Position numbers and translations under genes: made by a program. DNA of 64,000 bases, from NCBI RefSeq assembly GCF_001278075.1, contig NZ_CP011340.1:1054001-1118000 (forward strand), read 5' to 3'. Of the stretch, positions 45,892 through 54,118 are shown piece by piece (position 1 is the stretch's first letter; each line of letters starts with the position of its first letter). Source of the stretch: Streptomyces pristinaespiralis (GTDB taxonomy: Bacteria; Actinomycetota; Actinomycetes; Streptomycetales; Streptomycetaceae). Under the pieces are notes generated by a model. It was not told the origin of the DNA. It was given only the letters and a program-made list of their open reading frames with translations, and ran no database searches.

Positions 45892-46214
45892 CTAGGACCA
45901 GGGAATGAAGGGCAGCTCGGGCAGTCCCAGGACTGGCGCGATGAAAGCGTTTGCTTCTTCCTCCCAGGTGGTCGCCCACACAAGGTCAAAGGGAAGGGCG
46001 TCCAGCGCCGGGCCGTGGATCCGGGTTGAGCCACACCCGCAGCGGCTTCACGGGCTTGCTCGGCAGACCCCACTCAGTCAGCCGGCGCCGCTCGGCGGCC
46101 TCCCAAGCGAGGCGTCAGCAGGCGGTGCGTCTGATAGCCCTCGGGCCGGCGGTGCGGCTTCGCAGCATACGGATTGAGCGGTCCGTCCACATCCACCAAC
46201 AGCACCGGGCGCAC
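45892..46214 (-). pseudogene. HAD-like Streptomyces hypothetical protein, broken
   Basis: From GTG 46214 the minus strand reads VRPVLLVDVDGPLNPYAAKP and HRRPEGYQTHRLLTP, then after frameshifts KPVKPLRVWLNPDPR and FDLVWATTWEEEANAFIAPV, then LGLPELPFIPWS-stop at 45892. This is the sequence order of a common small actinobacterial protein (DVDGPLNPYAAKP...VWATTWEHEANEWI..LGLP.LP) with a HAD-type DxDG start. At least two frameshifts destroy it. Confidence 0.75.
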
Positions 46215-46334
46215 CAGCTCGTCCCCCTTGGTTCTGCGTCGCACGGTACCGCCCGATGACGAGACCGCCCAGTGAAATTCCGGCGCGCAGGGGTCTCCGG
46301 AAGTCCAGCCTGGGGGTGGTGGGACGATCTTGAT

Positions 46335-47130
46335 GTGACAGTAGTGATCACGGCGTCGGAGCCGTCTTGGATAGCCCCGTTCACCGGGCTGAACCCGCGC
46401 GCTTACCGCAACTGATCACAATGCTGCGCCACGAGTATGCCGAAGTGCTGCAGCCGGGACGACCATGGTCGCTACCGCTGGAAGACCGGGCATTGCTCGT
46501 CGCCGCCTACTGGGGCACCAACCTGACGCTGCGGCAGCTCGCCCCGCTGTTCGGCATCTCGAAGTCCGCGGCCGACCGGATCGTGGCCCGCACCGGCCCA
46601 CTGCTCGCGCTCAAGCAGTGACAGCGTTTCCGCAAGGGCACGGTGCTCAACGCGGACGACACCCTGGTTCCCACTCGCGACCACAGCATCGCCGAACAGT
46701 TCAAGAACCACAGGTACTCCACCAACCACCAGGTCGTCATCGGCGCCGACACTCGGCTCGTCGTGGTGGTCGGCCGGCCCCTGCCCGGCAACCGCAACGA
46801 CTGCAAGGCGTGGGAGGAGTCGGGCGCGAAGGCCGCCGTCGGCAAGACCGTGACGATCGTCGACGGCGGCCATCCAGGCACCGGGCTCGTGATGCCCCAC
46901 CGTCGCCGCAAAGGCAAAGACCTGCCCGACTGGAAACACGCCCACAACAAGTCCCACAAACAGGTCCGCACCGGCGTCGAACACGTCTTTGCCCGCATGA
47001 AGACCTGGAAGCTCCTCCGCGACTGTCGCCCCTTCAAGGCGACGGCGTCCACCACGCCATGCCCGAGATCGCCCGCCTGCGATCATTTACTGGACAGGCC
47101 TTAGCGACTCCCCGCCACTCATTTCGATAG
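46335..47130 (+). pseudogene. IS5-family transposase with three lesions
   Basis: GTG 46335 opens VTVVITASEPSWIAPFTGLN, but the frame is lost near 46410 (one C missing). It is regained as LPQLITMLRHEYAEVLQPGR, hits a TGA at 46619-46621 in LALK-Q-stop-QRFRKGTVL, and goes on through YSTNHQVVIGADTRLVVVVG, LPGNRNDCKAWEESGAKAAV, VEHVFARMKTWKLLRDCRPF and a last frameshift near 47035 to GDGVHHAMPEIARL. The DDE core of an IS5-type transposase is recognisable, but the gene is dead. The 187 bp after it (47131-47317) hold a minus-strand phrase (RTTLRPCARLRLELTALIRT) that may be another transposase end. Confidence 0.85.
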
Positions 47131-47317
47131 GGGTTCTAAGGGCCGTTTCGTTCGAATCAATGCCGTCAGCTCCAGTCGCAACCGTGCGCACGGACGAAGG
47201 GTTGTCCGTTGAGCGATCCACGAGCCAACGCGGGCCGGGTTGTCCCAGTCGCGCTTACCTCGAACTTGGTCGGAGGAACTGAAGGTTCGGCACCGGCACG
47301 TTGCGTAGGCTCGTTGC

Positions 47318-47944
47318 GTGCAGTGGCATCTGGTACTCGGCTTCGTGGCTGCAGTCATACCCCTGACATTGATCCCTGGTACGAGCTGCACCCTGGTCAC
47401 GCAGCAGGTGATCGCCGGTTCACGATCCGGCGGTGTGCGCGCCTCTGTGGGCTCGGTGTGCGGTCTGTTGGTCCACGCGACGTTCGCCGCAGTGGGCCTG
47501 TCTGCCCTGGTCATGTCGTCGGCGCGGGCGCTGACGGTGGTGAAACTCGTGGGCGGCATCTATCTCATCTGGTTGGGTGTGGCCACATGGCGTTCAGCGC
47601 GTCGAGGCGTCGGGCCAACGCCACGCAGACGATGGCGTCTGCCGTGGGCGCAACTCGGTCCCTTTGGCCAGGGGTTGTGGTCCAATGTCCTCAATCCGAA
47701 AGCTGCGTCGGTCTATCTCACCCTGGTACCGCAGTTCCTGACCCCCAGCCGACCCGTCGCACCGCAGATCACCGCACTTGCCGTCGCGCACATAGCAGTC
47801 GTGTTGGTGTGGCTGTTGTTCTGGACGTCTGTGGTCGGCGTCGCGCGCACGGCAATCGACACCTCTCGCTTCCGGCGTGGGACAAGTCGTCTTGCGGGAG
47901 CCGTGCTGGTCGCCTTTGGACTGCGAACAGCAACGGCAAGCTGA
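47318..47944 (+). CDS. LysE/RhtB-family amino-acid exporter
   Basis: GTG 47318 gives a 208-residue membrane protein (MQWHLVLGFVAAVIPLTLIP with the start read as Met). It has the LysE/RhtB features: PGTSCTLVTQQVIAGSRSGG in the first loop, SVCGLLVHATFAAVGLSAL, KLVGGIYLIWLGVATWRSAR and NPKAASVYLTLVPQFLTP, plus six hydrophobic segments. Members export amino acids or homoserine lactones. It is the only intact non-mobile gene between the RiPP cluster and the siderophore locus, so it may be a resident gene or cargo. Its relation to either system is unknown. Confidence 0.88.
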   Translation: MQWHLVLGFVAAVIPLTLIPGTSCTLVTQQVIAGSRSGGVRASVGSVCGLLVHATFAAVGLSALVMSSARALTVVKLVGGIYLIWLGVATWRSARRGVGPTPRRRWRLPWAQLGPFGQGLWSNVLNPKAASVYLTLVPQFLTPSRPVAPQITALAVAHIAVVLVWLLFWTSVVGVARTAIDTSRFRRGTSRLAGAVLVAFGLRTATAS

Positions 47945-48044
47945 GCCAGCACGTCCTGTCCATCCCAGAGCTGCGGCCCCGGATCAGAAATCACGCACAA
48001 GCCAAAACAACGAACCGACGGTGTTCGATTCCTCAAGCACCCAC

Positions 48045-48185
48045 ACGAGACCGGTACTCCAAAGAACCACCAGGTCGTCATCGATGCCGATACCCAACTC
48101 GTCGTGGTCACCGGCCCGGCCGCTGCCCGGCAACCGCAACGACTGCAGGGCGCGGGAAGAATCCGGCGCCAAGGACGCCATGGCG
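48045..48185 (+). pseudogene. IS5-family transposase scrap
   Basis: KNHQVVIDADTQLVVVTG and, one frame on, LPGNRNDCRAREESGAKDAM repeat the central part of the transposase at 46335-47130 (NHQVVIGADTRLVVVVG; LPGNRNDCKAWEESGAKAAV). A short, frameshifted copy. Confidence 0.75.
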
Positions 48186-48199
48186 GCGCCACCACGACC

Positions 48200-48365
48200 C
48201 GGCCGGTCTGCCGGGGCTCCTGTAAACGGGCCATGACCTCGCGGAACGCCGGCGCGTCACCGGCCTGGCCGGGTCCGATGGCGAAGGCCGGCGGGCGGCA
48301 GCGGCTGCCGGCGGCAAGTGGGACTTGATGGTCAGCCCGCCGCGGCAGCGTCTGAGGGCATGCAT
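48200..48365 (-). pseudogene. DDE transposase scrap (IS4/IS5 superfamily)
   Basis: The minus-strand pieces CRGGLTIKSHL and, in another frame, RCRPPAFAIGPGQAGDAPAF then REVMARLQEPR follow the order RGGLTTKIHL...RCRPLSFVLTPGQAGDAPAF of a Streptomyces DDE transposase. Frameshifted and truncated. The rest of 47945-48501 shows no gene. Confidence 0.65.
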
Positions 48366-48501
48366 GCGCTTCCGGCACGCCGCGTCCACACTTGTGGACG
48401 GCCCGGCTTGCCGCCCCCTGGCGGAAGCGGCTCAGGCCAGGCGCACTGGCCGCTCGTCAGACCCCCACGTCCCTCGACACGTGATCATCAACGCACAAGG
48501 C

Positions 48502-49266
48502 CTACTTTCGCGACCGCCCCTGGCCGCCGGCGCGCACGGCGCAGGCCGCCGCGTAACCCTGGGGGACCGGGACGTCGGTGAGTGACCAGCCCGGGAGGGC
48601 CGCGGGGGCGGGGCCGGCTCCCACGTAGGTGATCGAGGGGTCCTCGCCGAGGCCGATGCCGACGGCTTTGAGGTACGCCTCCTTGCGGGTCCAGCAGCGG
48701 CCGAACGAGGCGGGGCGGGCCCGGTGAGGTACGGCCGCCAGTTCCGCGCGCTCACGGGGATGCAGCATGGCGCCGATCTCGGCCGTCGCCTCCGGGGACG
48801 GCTCGGCCTCCACGTCGATGCCGACGGGGGTGTCGGCGAAGGCGATGAGGGCGAGGTCGCCGGAGTGCGCGAGGGAGAAGTGGAAGGGCGCGCCGGCCAC
48901 GGCCGGGCGGCCGTGCGGCGCGCCGCAGCCGGGGCACGGCTCACGGACGAGGCGGACGGCTGCCGGGTCCTCGCCCAGGTACGCGCCGAGCAGGCGCCGC
49001 AGCACCACGTGCGCGACGCGGTAGCGGTCGCGGTCGGCGTCCCGTACGAGCGCCCGGACCCGGGCCCGCTCCTCGGTGTCGAGCAGGCGCTCGTCCGCCG
49101 CGGCCAGTGCGGCGTACTCGCTCGCACGCACGCACCACAGGCGGGGCCCGGCACCGGCGTCCCAGCGTGCGGGCAGCCGACCCGTGAACGTGCCGGGGAG
49201 GACCGGGACACCGCTCTCCCGTGGGGTGCCGGCCGGGTCACGCGCGAGCACGCAGTGCACGATCAT
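48502..49266 (-). CDS. Sfp-type 4'-phosphopantetheinyl transferase
   Basis: The 254-residue protein starts at ATG 49266 (MIVHCVLARDPAGTPRESGV), overlapping the amidohydrolase stop (ATGA). The PPTase signatures are FHFSLAHSGDLALIAFAD, then PVGIDVEAEPSP with Mg2+ ligands Asp/Glu, and FGRCWTRKEAYLKAVGIGL. It transfers phosphopantetheine from CoA to carrier domains, here most likely those of the adjacent NRPS. It is the last gene of the iron-regulated import operon, so it should be co-induced with siderophore production. Confidence 0.93.
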   Translation of the reverse strand: MIVHCVLARDPAGTPRESGVPVLPGTFTGRLPARWDAGAGPRLWCVRASEYAALAAADERLLDTEERARVRALVRDADRDRYRVAHVVLRRLLGAYLGEDPAAVRLVREPCPGCGAPHGRPAVAGAPFHFSLAHSGDLALIAFADTPVGIDVEAEPSPEATAEIGAMLHPRERAELAAVPHRARPASFGRCWTRKEAYLKAVGIGLGEDPSITYVGAGPAPAALPGWSLTDVPVPQGYAAACAVRAGGQGRSRK

Positions 49267-50846
49267 CCCCCGGACGCCACCGGCCGCCGCTCGCGGCCGT
49301 CGACGAACGTCGACACGATCTCGATGTCACCGATGTCCGAGGTGCCGACGCGACGCGGGTCGTCCCCCAGCACCACGAGGTCGGCGCGCTTGCCGGGAGC
49401 GAGAGTGCCCGCGCTGTCCTCCCAGTGGCAGGCGTAGGCGCCGCCGATCGTGTACGAGCGCAGCGCCTCTTCGACGGTGATGCCCTCGTCGGGGCCGATC
49501 ACCAGGCCGGATTCCGAGGCGCGCTCGACCATGAACTGGACCGCCCGCAGCGGCGATCCGTCGGTGACCGGACGGTCCGAGCTGCCCACCAGAGTGATGC
49601 CGTGGTCGAGGAACGCCCTGCCGCGGTAGAGCCACGGGGCCCTGTCCTCACCCATGATCGAGGCGTAGTCGTCCCCGAAGTAGCGGAGGAAGTTGGGCTG
49701 GACGACGGCGCTGGCGCCGAGCCGTGCGAGCCGGGGAAGCTGGTCGGGCCGGATCAGGCCCGCGTGTTCGATGCGGTGGCGGGCGCCGGGGCGCGGCCGC
49801 AGCCGCTGTGCCCGTTCCAGTGCGTCCAGCGCCAGGTCCGCGGCGCGGTCGCCGATCGCGTGGACGGCGAGCTGCCACCCCGCGAGATGTCCGTCCACGA
49901 TGACGTCCGCGATGCGCTCCGGGTCGTCCTGGAACTCCCCCGTGTGTTCCATGCCGTGGTACGGGGCGGTGAGTGCCGCGGTCCGGGCCATCATGCCGCC
50001 GTCGGTGTAGACCTTGAGGGCGCCCACGGACAGCCAGTCGTCACCGAACCCGGTGCGCAGGCCGAGGTCGAGTGCGCGGGGTATGCCGTCCGCGCTGTGC
50101 GAGCCGACGGGCCGCAGCGTGTCCGCGGCCGCCATGAGCTGGACCCGCAGGGGCAGCCGGCCCTGGTCCCGCAGGAGTTGGTAGGCGCCGAGCTCGACGG
50201 GACTGTGGCCGAGGAGACCGCCCCCGATGCCGGCCTCTGCGCAGGCCGTGACGCCCTCGTCCAGGCAGGTGCCGGCGGCGCGCTCGATCGCGTCGGCGAG
50301 TTCCTCCTGCGAGTACGGCAGCCGCAGCCGGCGCGCCGCGGTCATGGCGCTCTCCGCGAGGAACCCGTCCTGGTGCGGGACATCGGCCGGCAGCAGGTCC
50401 AGGACGGCGGTGTTGACCACGCAGCCGTGTCCGGAGTCGTGCATGATGAACAGCTTGTGCCCGTCGCTGACCTTGTCCAGCTCGGCGGCGGTCAGGTGGC
50501 GCCCCAGGGCGCGCTGGTCGTAGCCGCCGATGTCGACCCAGCCGCCGGAGCCCTTGCGACGCGCGACGGCGTCCGCCACCACCGCGAGCACGTCGTCGAC
50601 CCGCTCGCACGGGGCCACGCTGGGTGCGCTCGCCTTCAACCCGGCCCAGGCGAGGTGCACATGGGCGTCGATGAATCCGGGGAGCACGGTGGCGCCCTGG
50701 AGGTCGATCACCTCGCGGGCGGGAGTTGAGCTCACCGCGTCGTCCAGGCCGACGATCCGGCCGCGCCAGATGCCCAGTTGACGGGCGACGGGATGCCGCG
50801 GGTCCATGGTGACGATGTTCGCGTTCGTCAGCCTCGTGCAGAGCAT
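49263..50846 (-). CDS. YtcJ-like metal-dependent amidohydrolase
   Basis: ATG 50846 (MLCTRLTNANIVTMDPRHPV) gives 527 residues. The amidohydrolase/YtcJ fold is shown by the metal-binding GFIDAHVHLAWAG, by LQLAVHAIGDRAADLALDAL, ARHRIEHAGLIRPDQL and GSSDRPVTDGSPLRAVQFMV, and by the C-terminal beta-sandwich TLAPGKRADLVVLGDDP. YtcJ-type enzymes hydrolyse amides, formamides or esters. Its position, 14 bp behind a siderophore-import ATPase gene and overlapping the PPTase gene, suggests a role in siderophore processing or release, for example deformylation of hydroxamates. No direct evidence for the substrate. Confidence 0.88.
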   Translation of the reverse strand: MLCTRLTNANIVTMDPRHPVARQLGIWRGRIVGLDDAVSSTPAREVIDLQGATVLPGFIDAHVHLAWAGLKASAPSVAPCERVDDVLAVVADAVARRKGSGGWVDIGGYDQRALGRHLTAAELDKVSDGHKLFIMHDSGHGCVVNTAVLDLLPADVPHQDGFLAESAMTAARRLRLPYSQEELADAIERAAGTCLDEGVTACAEAGIGGGLLGHSPVELGAYQLLRDQGRLPLRVQLMAAADTLRPVGSHSADGIPRALDLGLRTGFGDDWLSVGALKVYTDGGMMARTAALTAPYHGMEHTGEFQDDPERIADVIVDGHLAGWQLAVHAIGDRAADLALDALERAQRLRPRPGARHRIEHAGLIRPDQLPRLARLGASAVVQPNFLRYFGDDYASIMGEDRAPWLYRGRAFLDHGITLVGSSDRPVTDGSPLRAVQFMVERASESGLVIGPDEGITVEEALRSYTIGGAYACHWEDSAGTLAPGKRADLVVLGDDPRRVGTSDIGDIEIVSTFVDGRERRPVASGG

Positions 50847-50860
50847 TGGGCGGTCCGTCC

Positions 50861-51691
50861 CTAGGATGTCCGGGCCATGGCACGGCGTTTGGGGGCCGTG
50901 GGCACCATCAGCGGAGTACCGGTCTCGGGGTCGTCGATGATCCGGCAGGGCAGGCCGAACACGTCCTCCACCAGCTCGGCCGTCATGATCGCCGCCGGGT
51001 CGCCCTCCGCGGCGATGGTGCCGCCGGCCTTCATGACCACCAGGTGGCTCGCGTAGCGGCACGCCTGGTTGAGGTCGTGCAGGACCGCGACGATCGTGTG
51101 ACCCTTGCGTTCGTGCAGATCGGCGCAGAGGTCGAGGACCTCGACCTGGTGGGCGATGTCGAGGTAGGTGGTCGGTTCGTCGAGCAGCAGGACGGACGTC
51201 TCCTGGGCCAGCACCATGGACAGCCAGACGCGTTGCCGCTGTCCGCCGGAGAGGTCGTCGACGGGACGGTGGGCGAGTTCCAGCACACCGGTCTGCCGCA
51301 TCGCCGCGATCACGGCGTCCTCGTCCTGTGCCGTCCACTGCTTCAGCAGCCGCTGGTGCGGGTACCGGCCCCGGGCCACGAGGTCCCCGACCGTGATGCC
51401 TCCGGGCGCGGTCGACGACTGCGGCAACAGGCCTAGCCTGCGGGCGACTTCACGGGAGCGGTACGACGAGATGGCGGCGCCGTCGAGGTACACCTGCCCG
51501 GCCGTCGGCCGCAGCATCCTGGCCAGCGCTTTGAGCAGGGTGGACTTGCCGCAGGCGTTCGGTCCGATGATCACGGTGAACGAGTGGTCGGGTATGACGA
51601 CCCCGAGCGAGGTGGCCACGGTCCGCTGGTCGTAGGAGAGGGTCAGGTCCTCGGCCCGGAGCCGGGCCGTCGGGGCGGTCGTCGCTGTCAT
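50861..51691 (-). CDS. iron-siderophore ABC importer, ATP-binding protein (FecE/FepC-type)
   Basis: ATG 51691 overlaps the permease stop by 4 bp. The 276-residue protein has all ATPase motifs: Walker A IIGPNACGKSTLLKAL, Q-loop LGLLPQSSTAPG, signature DLSGGQRQRVW, Walker B SVLLLDEPTTYLDIAHQVEV and H-loop VLHDLNQACRYA. The family-typical GRYPHQ is also present. It powers uptake of a ferric siderophore with the two FecCD permeases. The substrate-binding lipoprotein is not in this operon or elsewhere in the window. Confidence 0.94.
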   Translation of the reverse strand: MTATTAPTARLRAEDLTLSYDQRTVATSLGVVIPDHSFTVIIGPNACGKSTLLKALARMLRPTAGQVYLDGAAISSYRSREVARRLGLLPQSSTAPGGITVGDLVARGRYPHQRLLKQWTAQDEDAVIAAMRQTGVLELAHRPVDDLSGGQRQRVWLSMVLAQETSVLLLDEPTTYLDIAHQVEVLDLCADLHERKGHTIVAVLHDLNQACRYASHLVVMKAGGTIAAEGDPAAIMTAELVEDVFGLPCRIIDDPETGTPLMVPTAPKRRAMARTS

Positions 51692-52809
51692 ACGCGGCTC
51701 TTTCGTGACTCCGTGACCAGCAGCCAGATGAGGTACAACCCGCCGATGGTGCCGGTCGCCGTGCCCACCGGCAGGAGGGCGGGTGAGAAGACGCGCTGCA
51801 CCGCGAGGTCGCTCCCGGCCAGCATCACGGCGCCCATCAGGGCGGCCGGGACCAGTCCGGGGCCGGGCGACCGGATCAGCTTCCTCGCCACCTGAGGGGC
51901 CGCCAGCGCGATGAACCAGATCGGTCCCGTGACCGCCGTGCCGAAGGCCGCCAGCGCGACGCTGACGAACAGCAGGGCGACCCGGCTGCGCGCCACGTCG
52001 ACACCGAGGGCCGTCGCCGTGTCGTCGCCCATCTCCACCATGGAGAGCCGGCCGGCCAGGCCGAAGGCGAGGGGCAGCAGGACGGCGACGGCCACGCCGA
52101 TCGCGATCGCGTGGTCCCAGCCGCGGTTCCCCAGGCTGCCGATCAGCCACGCCTGCGCCTCGAGCGCCTCCTGCCAGCTCGCCCGGGTGATCAGGTACGA
52201 GTTGACGGCGAGCAGCAGGGCGCTCACCCCGATGCCCATGACGACGAGCCGGAAGCCCTGCATCCCGCCGCCGAACACCAGCAGATAGACGACGACGGCG
52301 GTGGCCAGCCCGCCGATCAGTGCCCCGACGGCGATCTGGGTCATGCTGCCGTGGAACACGACGATGACGACCAGCGCCCCCGTCGCCGACCCGTTGGTGA
52401 AGCCGATGATGTCCGGGCTGCCGAGCGCGTTGCGGGTCAGGCTCTGCAGCACCGCTCCGCTGACGGCCAGTGCCGCCCCGACGCACAGCGCGGTCACCAG
52501 CCGGGGCATACGCAGGGTGTTGACGATGAAGTCCGCGCCGCCCGAACCGTTGCCGGCGAGCGCCCGGAGCACCTCGCCCACCGACAGCTCGAAGTCCCCG
52601 GTGGTCAGGGTCACCCCCGTGATCACCACGAGCGCGACCACGAGCACCGACGTCACGGCCAGCGCACGGCCCTGGACGCGCAGGGAGACGCGCCCGCCGC
52701 GGGTGCGGACGACCCTTCCGCTGACGACCCGCGGCTTCGTGGCGCCGACCGGCGCCCCACGTCCGGTCGTCGCTGTCGCCGGGGCACCGGCCTTCCGTGC
52801 GGCGCTCAC
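51688..52809 (-). CDS. iron-siderophore ABC importer permease (FecCD type), second
   Basis: GTG 52809 (VSAARKAGAPATATTGRGAP), just before the end of the first permease gene, gives a protein of 373 residues. A 50-residue cytoplasmic head precedes the FecCD membrane domain: NTLRMPRLVTALCVGAALAV, SGAVLQSLTRNALGSPDIIG, GPIWFIALAAPQVARKLIRS, AALMGAVMLAGSDLA. About nine to ten hydrophobic spans are visible. Its stop overlaps the ATPase start. Together with the first permease it forms a BtuC/FepDG-like heterodimer. Confidence 0.92.
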   Translation of the reverse strand: MSAARKAGAPATATTGRGAPVGATKPRVVSGRVVRTRGGRVSLRVQGRALAVTSVLVVALVVITGVTLTTGDFELSVGEVLRALAGNGSGGADFIVNTLRMPRLVTALCVGAALAVSGAVLQSLTRNALGSPDIIGFTNGSATGALVVIVVFHGSMTQIAVGALIGGLATAVVVYLLVFGGGMQGFRLVVMGIGVSALLLAVNSYLITRASWQEALEAQAWLIGSLGNRGWDHAIAIGVAVAVLLPLAFGLAGRLSMVEMGDDTATALGVDVARSRVALLFVSVALAAFGTAVTGPIWFIALAAPQVARKLIRSPGPGLVPAALMGAVMLAGSDLAVQRVFSPALLPVGTATGTIGGLYLIWLLVTESRKSRV

Positions 52810-53876
52810 AGCGTGGCCGGCTTCCGTCGGCGGCACAGGGCGAGGAACAGCGGCGCACCGAGGAACGCGGTGACGATGCCGACCTGGACCTCGCCGGGGG
52901 CGCCGATCACCCGGCCCAGCGTGTCGGCGCCGATCACGAGGATCGGGGCGAGCAGCATCGAGTACGCCAGCAGCCACCGCTGGTCGGGGCCCACGAAGAA
53001 GCGGGCCACGTGCGGCACGACGAGTCCGACGAAGCCGATCGGGCCGGCGGCGGCGGTGGCGGCGCCGCACAGCAGCATCACCGACAGCGCGCCGAGCGCC
53101 CTGGTCCGCCCGACGTTCACCCCCAGCGCCCGCCCCAACTGGTCGCCCATCGCCAGCGCGTTCAGGGACGGGGCGAGCGCCAGGGCTGTCACCAGGCCCA
53201 CCACGACGAACGGCAGCACCACCTGCACGATGCCGAGGTCCCGGCCGGCGAGCGCGCCGACCGTCCAGAACCGGAACTTGTCGAACGCCCGCGGATCGAG
53301 CAGCAGCACGGCCGAGTTGAAGGCGTACAGCACCGCCGTCACCGCGGCTCCCGCGACGACGAGCCGGTCGGGCGTGGCCGGCGCACGGCCCGCGGAGCCG
53401 AGCAGATGGACGACGACGGAGGCGACCGCGGCGCCGATGAACGCGAACCACACGTAGCCGAGGGCCGACCCGACACCGAGGAACGCGATGGCCACGACCA
53501 CGCCGGTCGAGGCGCCCAGGCTCACACCGAGCAGACCGGGATCGGCGAGCGGGTTGCGGGTGAGCGCCTGCATCAGCGCGCCCGACAGGCCCAGCGCCAT
53601 GCCCACCAGCAGACCGAGCAGGGTCCGCGGGATGCGGTAGTCGTGGATGATGACCGCCGCGTCCGACCCGTCGGGCCGCCACAGCACGCTCCACGTCGAG
53701 GTGAACGGGATGTCCCTCGTGCCGACCCAGACGCTGAGCAGGGCGATCAGGACCAGCACGCCGAGGGCCACGAGGAGTCCGAGGCTCCGCAGCGCCGCCA
53801 CCGCGGCCCGCCGGGTCGGGGGCGCGGCCGGATCGTCGGCACCGCTTCCGGACGGCGCCTGCGCCTCGACCAACAA
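52806..53876 (-). CDS. iron-siderophore ABC importer permease (FecCD type), first
   Basis: The start is taken as TTG 53876 because AGGGGG lies 7 nt upstream; a longer frame to 53933 would begin 5 bp from the iron box. The 356 residues show the FecCD family: HDYRIPRTLLGLLVGMALGL, SGALMQALTRNPLADPGLLG, GPIGFVGLVVPHVARFFVGP and GADTLGRVIGAPGEVQVGIV. It is the promoter-proximal gene of a five-gene operon (two permeases, ATPase, amidohydrolase, PPTase) that starts at the iron box 53938-53956. Confidence 0.9.
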   Translation of the reverse strand: MLVEAQAPSGSGADDPAAPPTRRAAVAALRSLGLLVALGVLVLIALLSVWVGTRDIPFTSTWSVLWRPDGSDAAVIIHDYRIPRTLLGLLVGMALGLSGALMQALTRNPLADPGLLGVSLGASTGVVVAIAFLGVGSALGYVWFAFIGAAVASVVVHLLGSAGRAPATPDRLVVAGAAVTAVLYAFNSAVLLLDPRAFDKFRFWTVGALAGRDLGIVQVVLPFVVVGLVTALALAPSLNALAMGDQLGRALGVNVGRTRALGALSVMLLCGAATAAAGPIGFVGLVVPHVARFFVGPDQRWLLAYSMLLAPILVIGADTLGRVIGAPGEVQVGIVTAFLGAPLFLALCRRRKPATL

Positions 53877-53937
53877 GCGATACCCCCTGGCGGCAAATCG
53901 CGTAGCCCGCAGGCAATGTGACGAAGTCACCAATGAC

Positions 53938-53956
53938 TTAGGTGAGGCTAACCGAA
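53938..53956. promoter_or_regulatory. iron box (DmdR1/IdeR type) for import operon
   Basis: TTAGGTGAGGCTAACCGAA differs at two of 19 positions from the actinobacterial iron box TTAGGTTAGGCTAACCTAA. It lies 62 bp before the first permease start. Expected to repress with Fe2+. Confidence 0.85.
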
Positions 53957-54071
53957 CTGCTGCCGGAGGGTCAACGCCCCGGTACTTTCCGCCATTTCGG
54001 GCCGAGGGTTCGGGCCCACGCGCCGCGCAGCCGGACGGAACTCGCCGCGGCCCGACGAACGGGGGTGCTGA

Positions 54072-54090
54072 TCAGGGTAGCCTTACCTGA
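54072..54090. promoter_or_regulatory. iron box for exporter operon
   Basis: TCAGGGTAGCCTTACCTGA matches the reverse-complement iron-box consensus at 15 of 19 positions and lies 29 bp before ATG 54119. The pair of boxes flanks the divergent promoters of import and export operons. Confidence 0.8.
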
Positions 54091-54118
54091 CTTGCCCGCA
54101 TCTCCTCGGAGGTACCGC

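Noticed and set aside
53877..53933. TTG at 53933 as start of the first siderophore permease
   Set aside because: It lies next to the iron box with no RBS; the TTG at 53876 has AGGGGG at proper distance.
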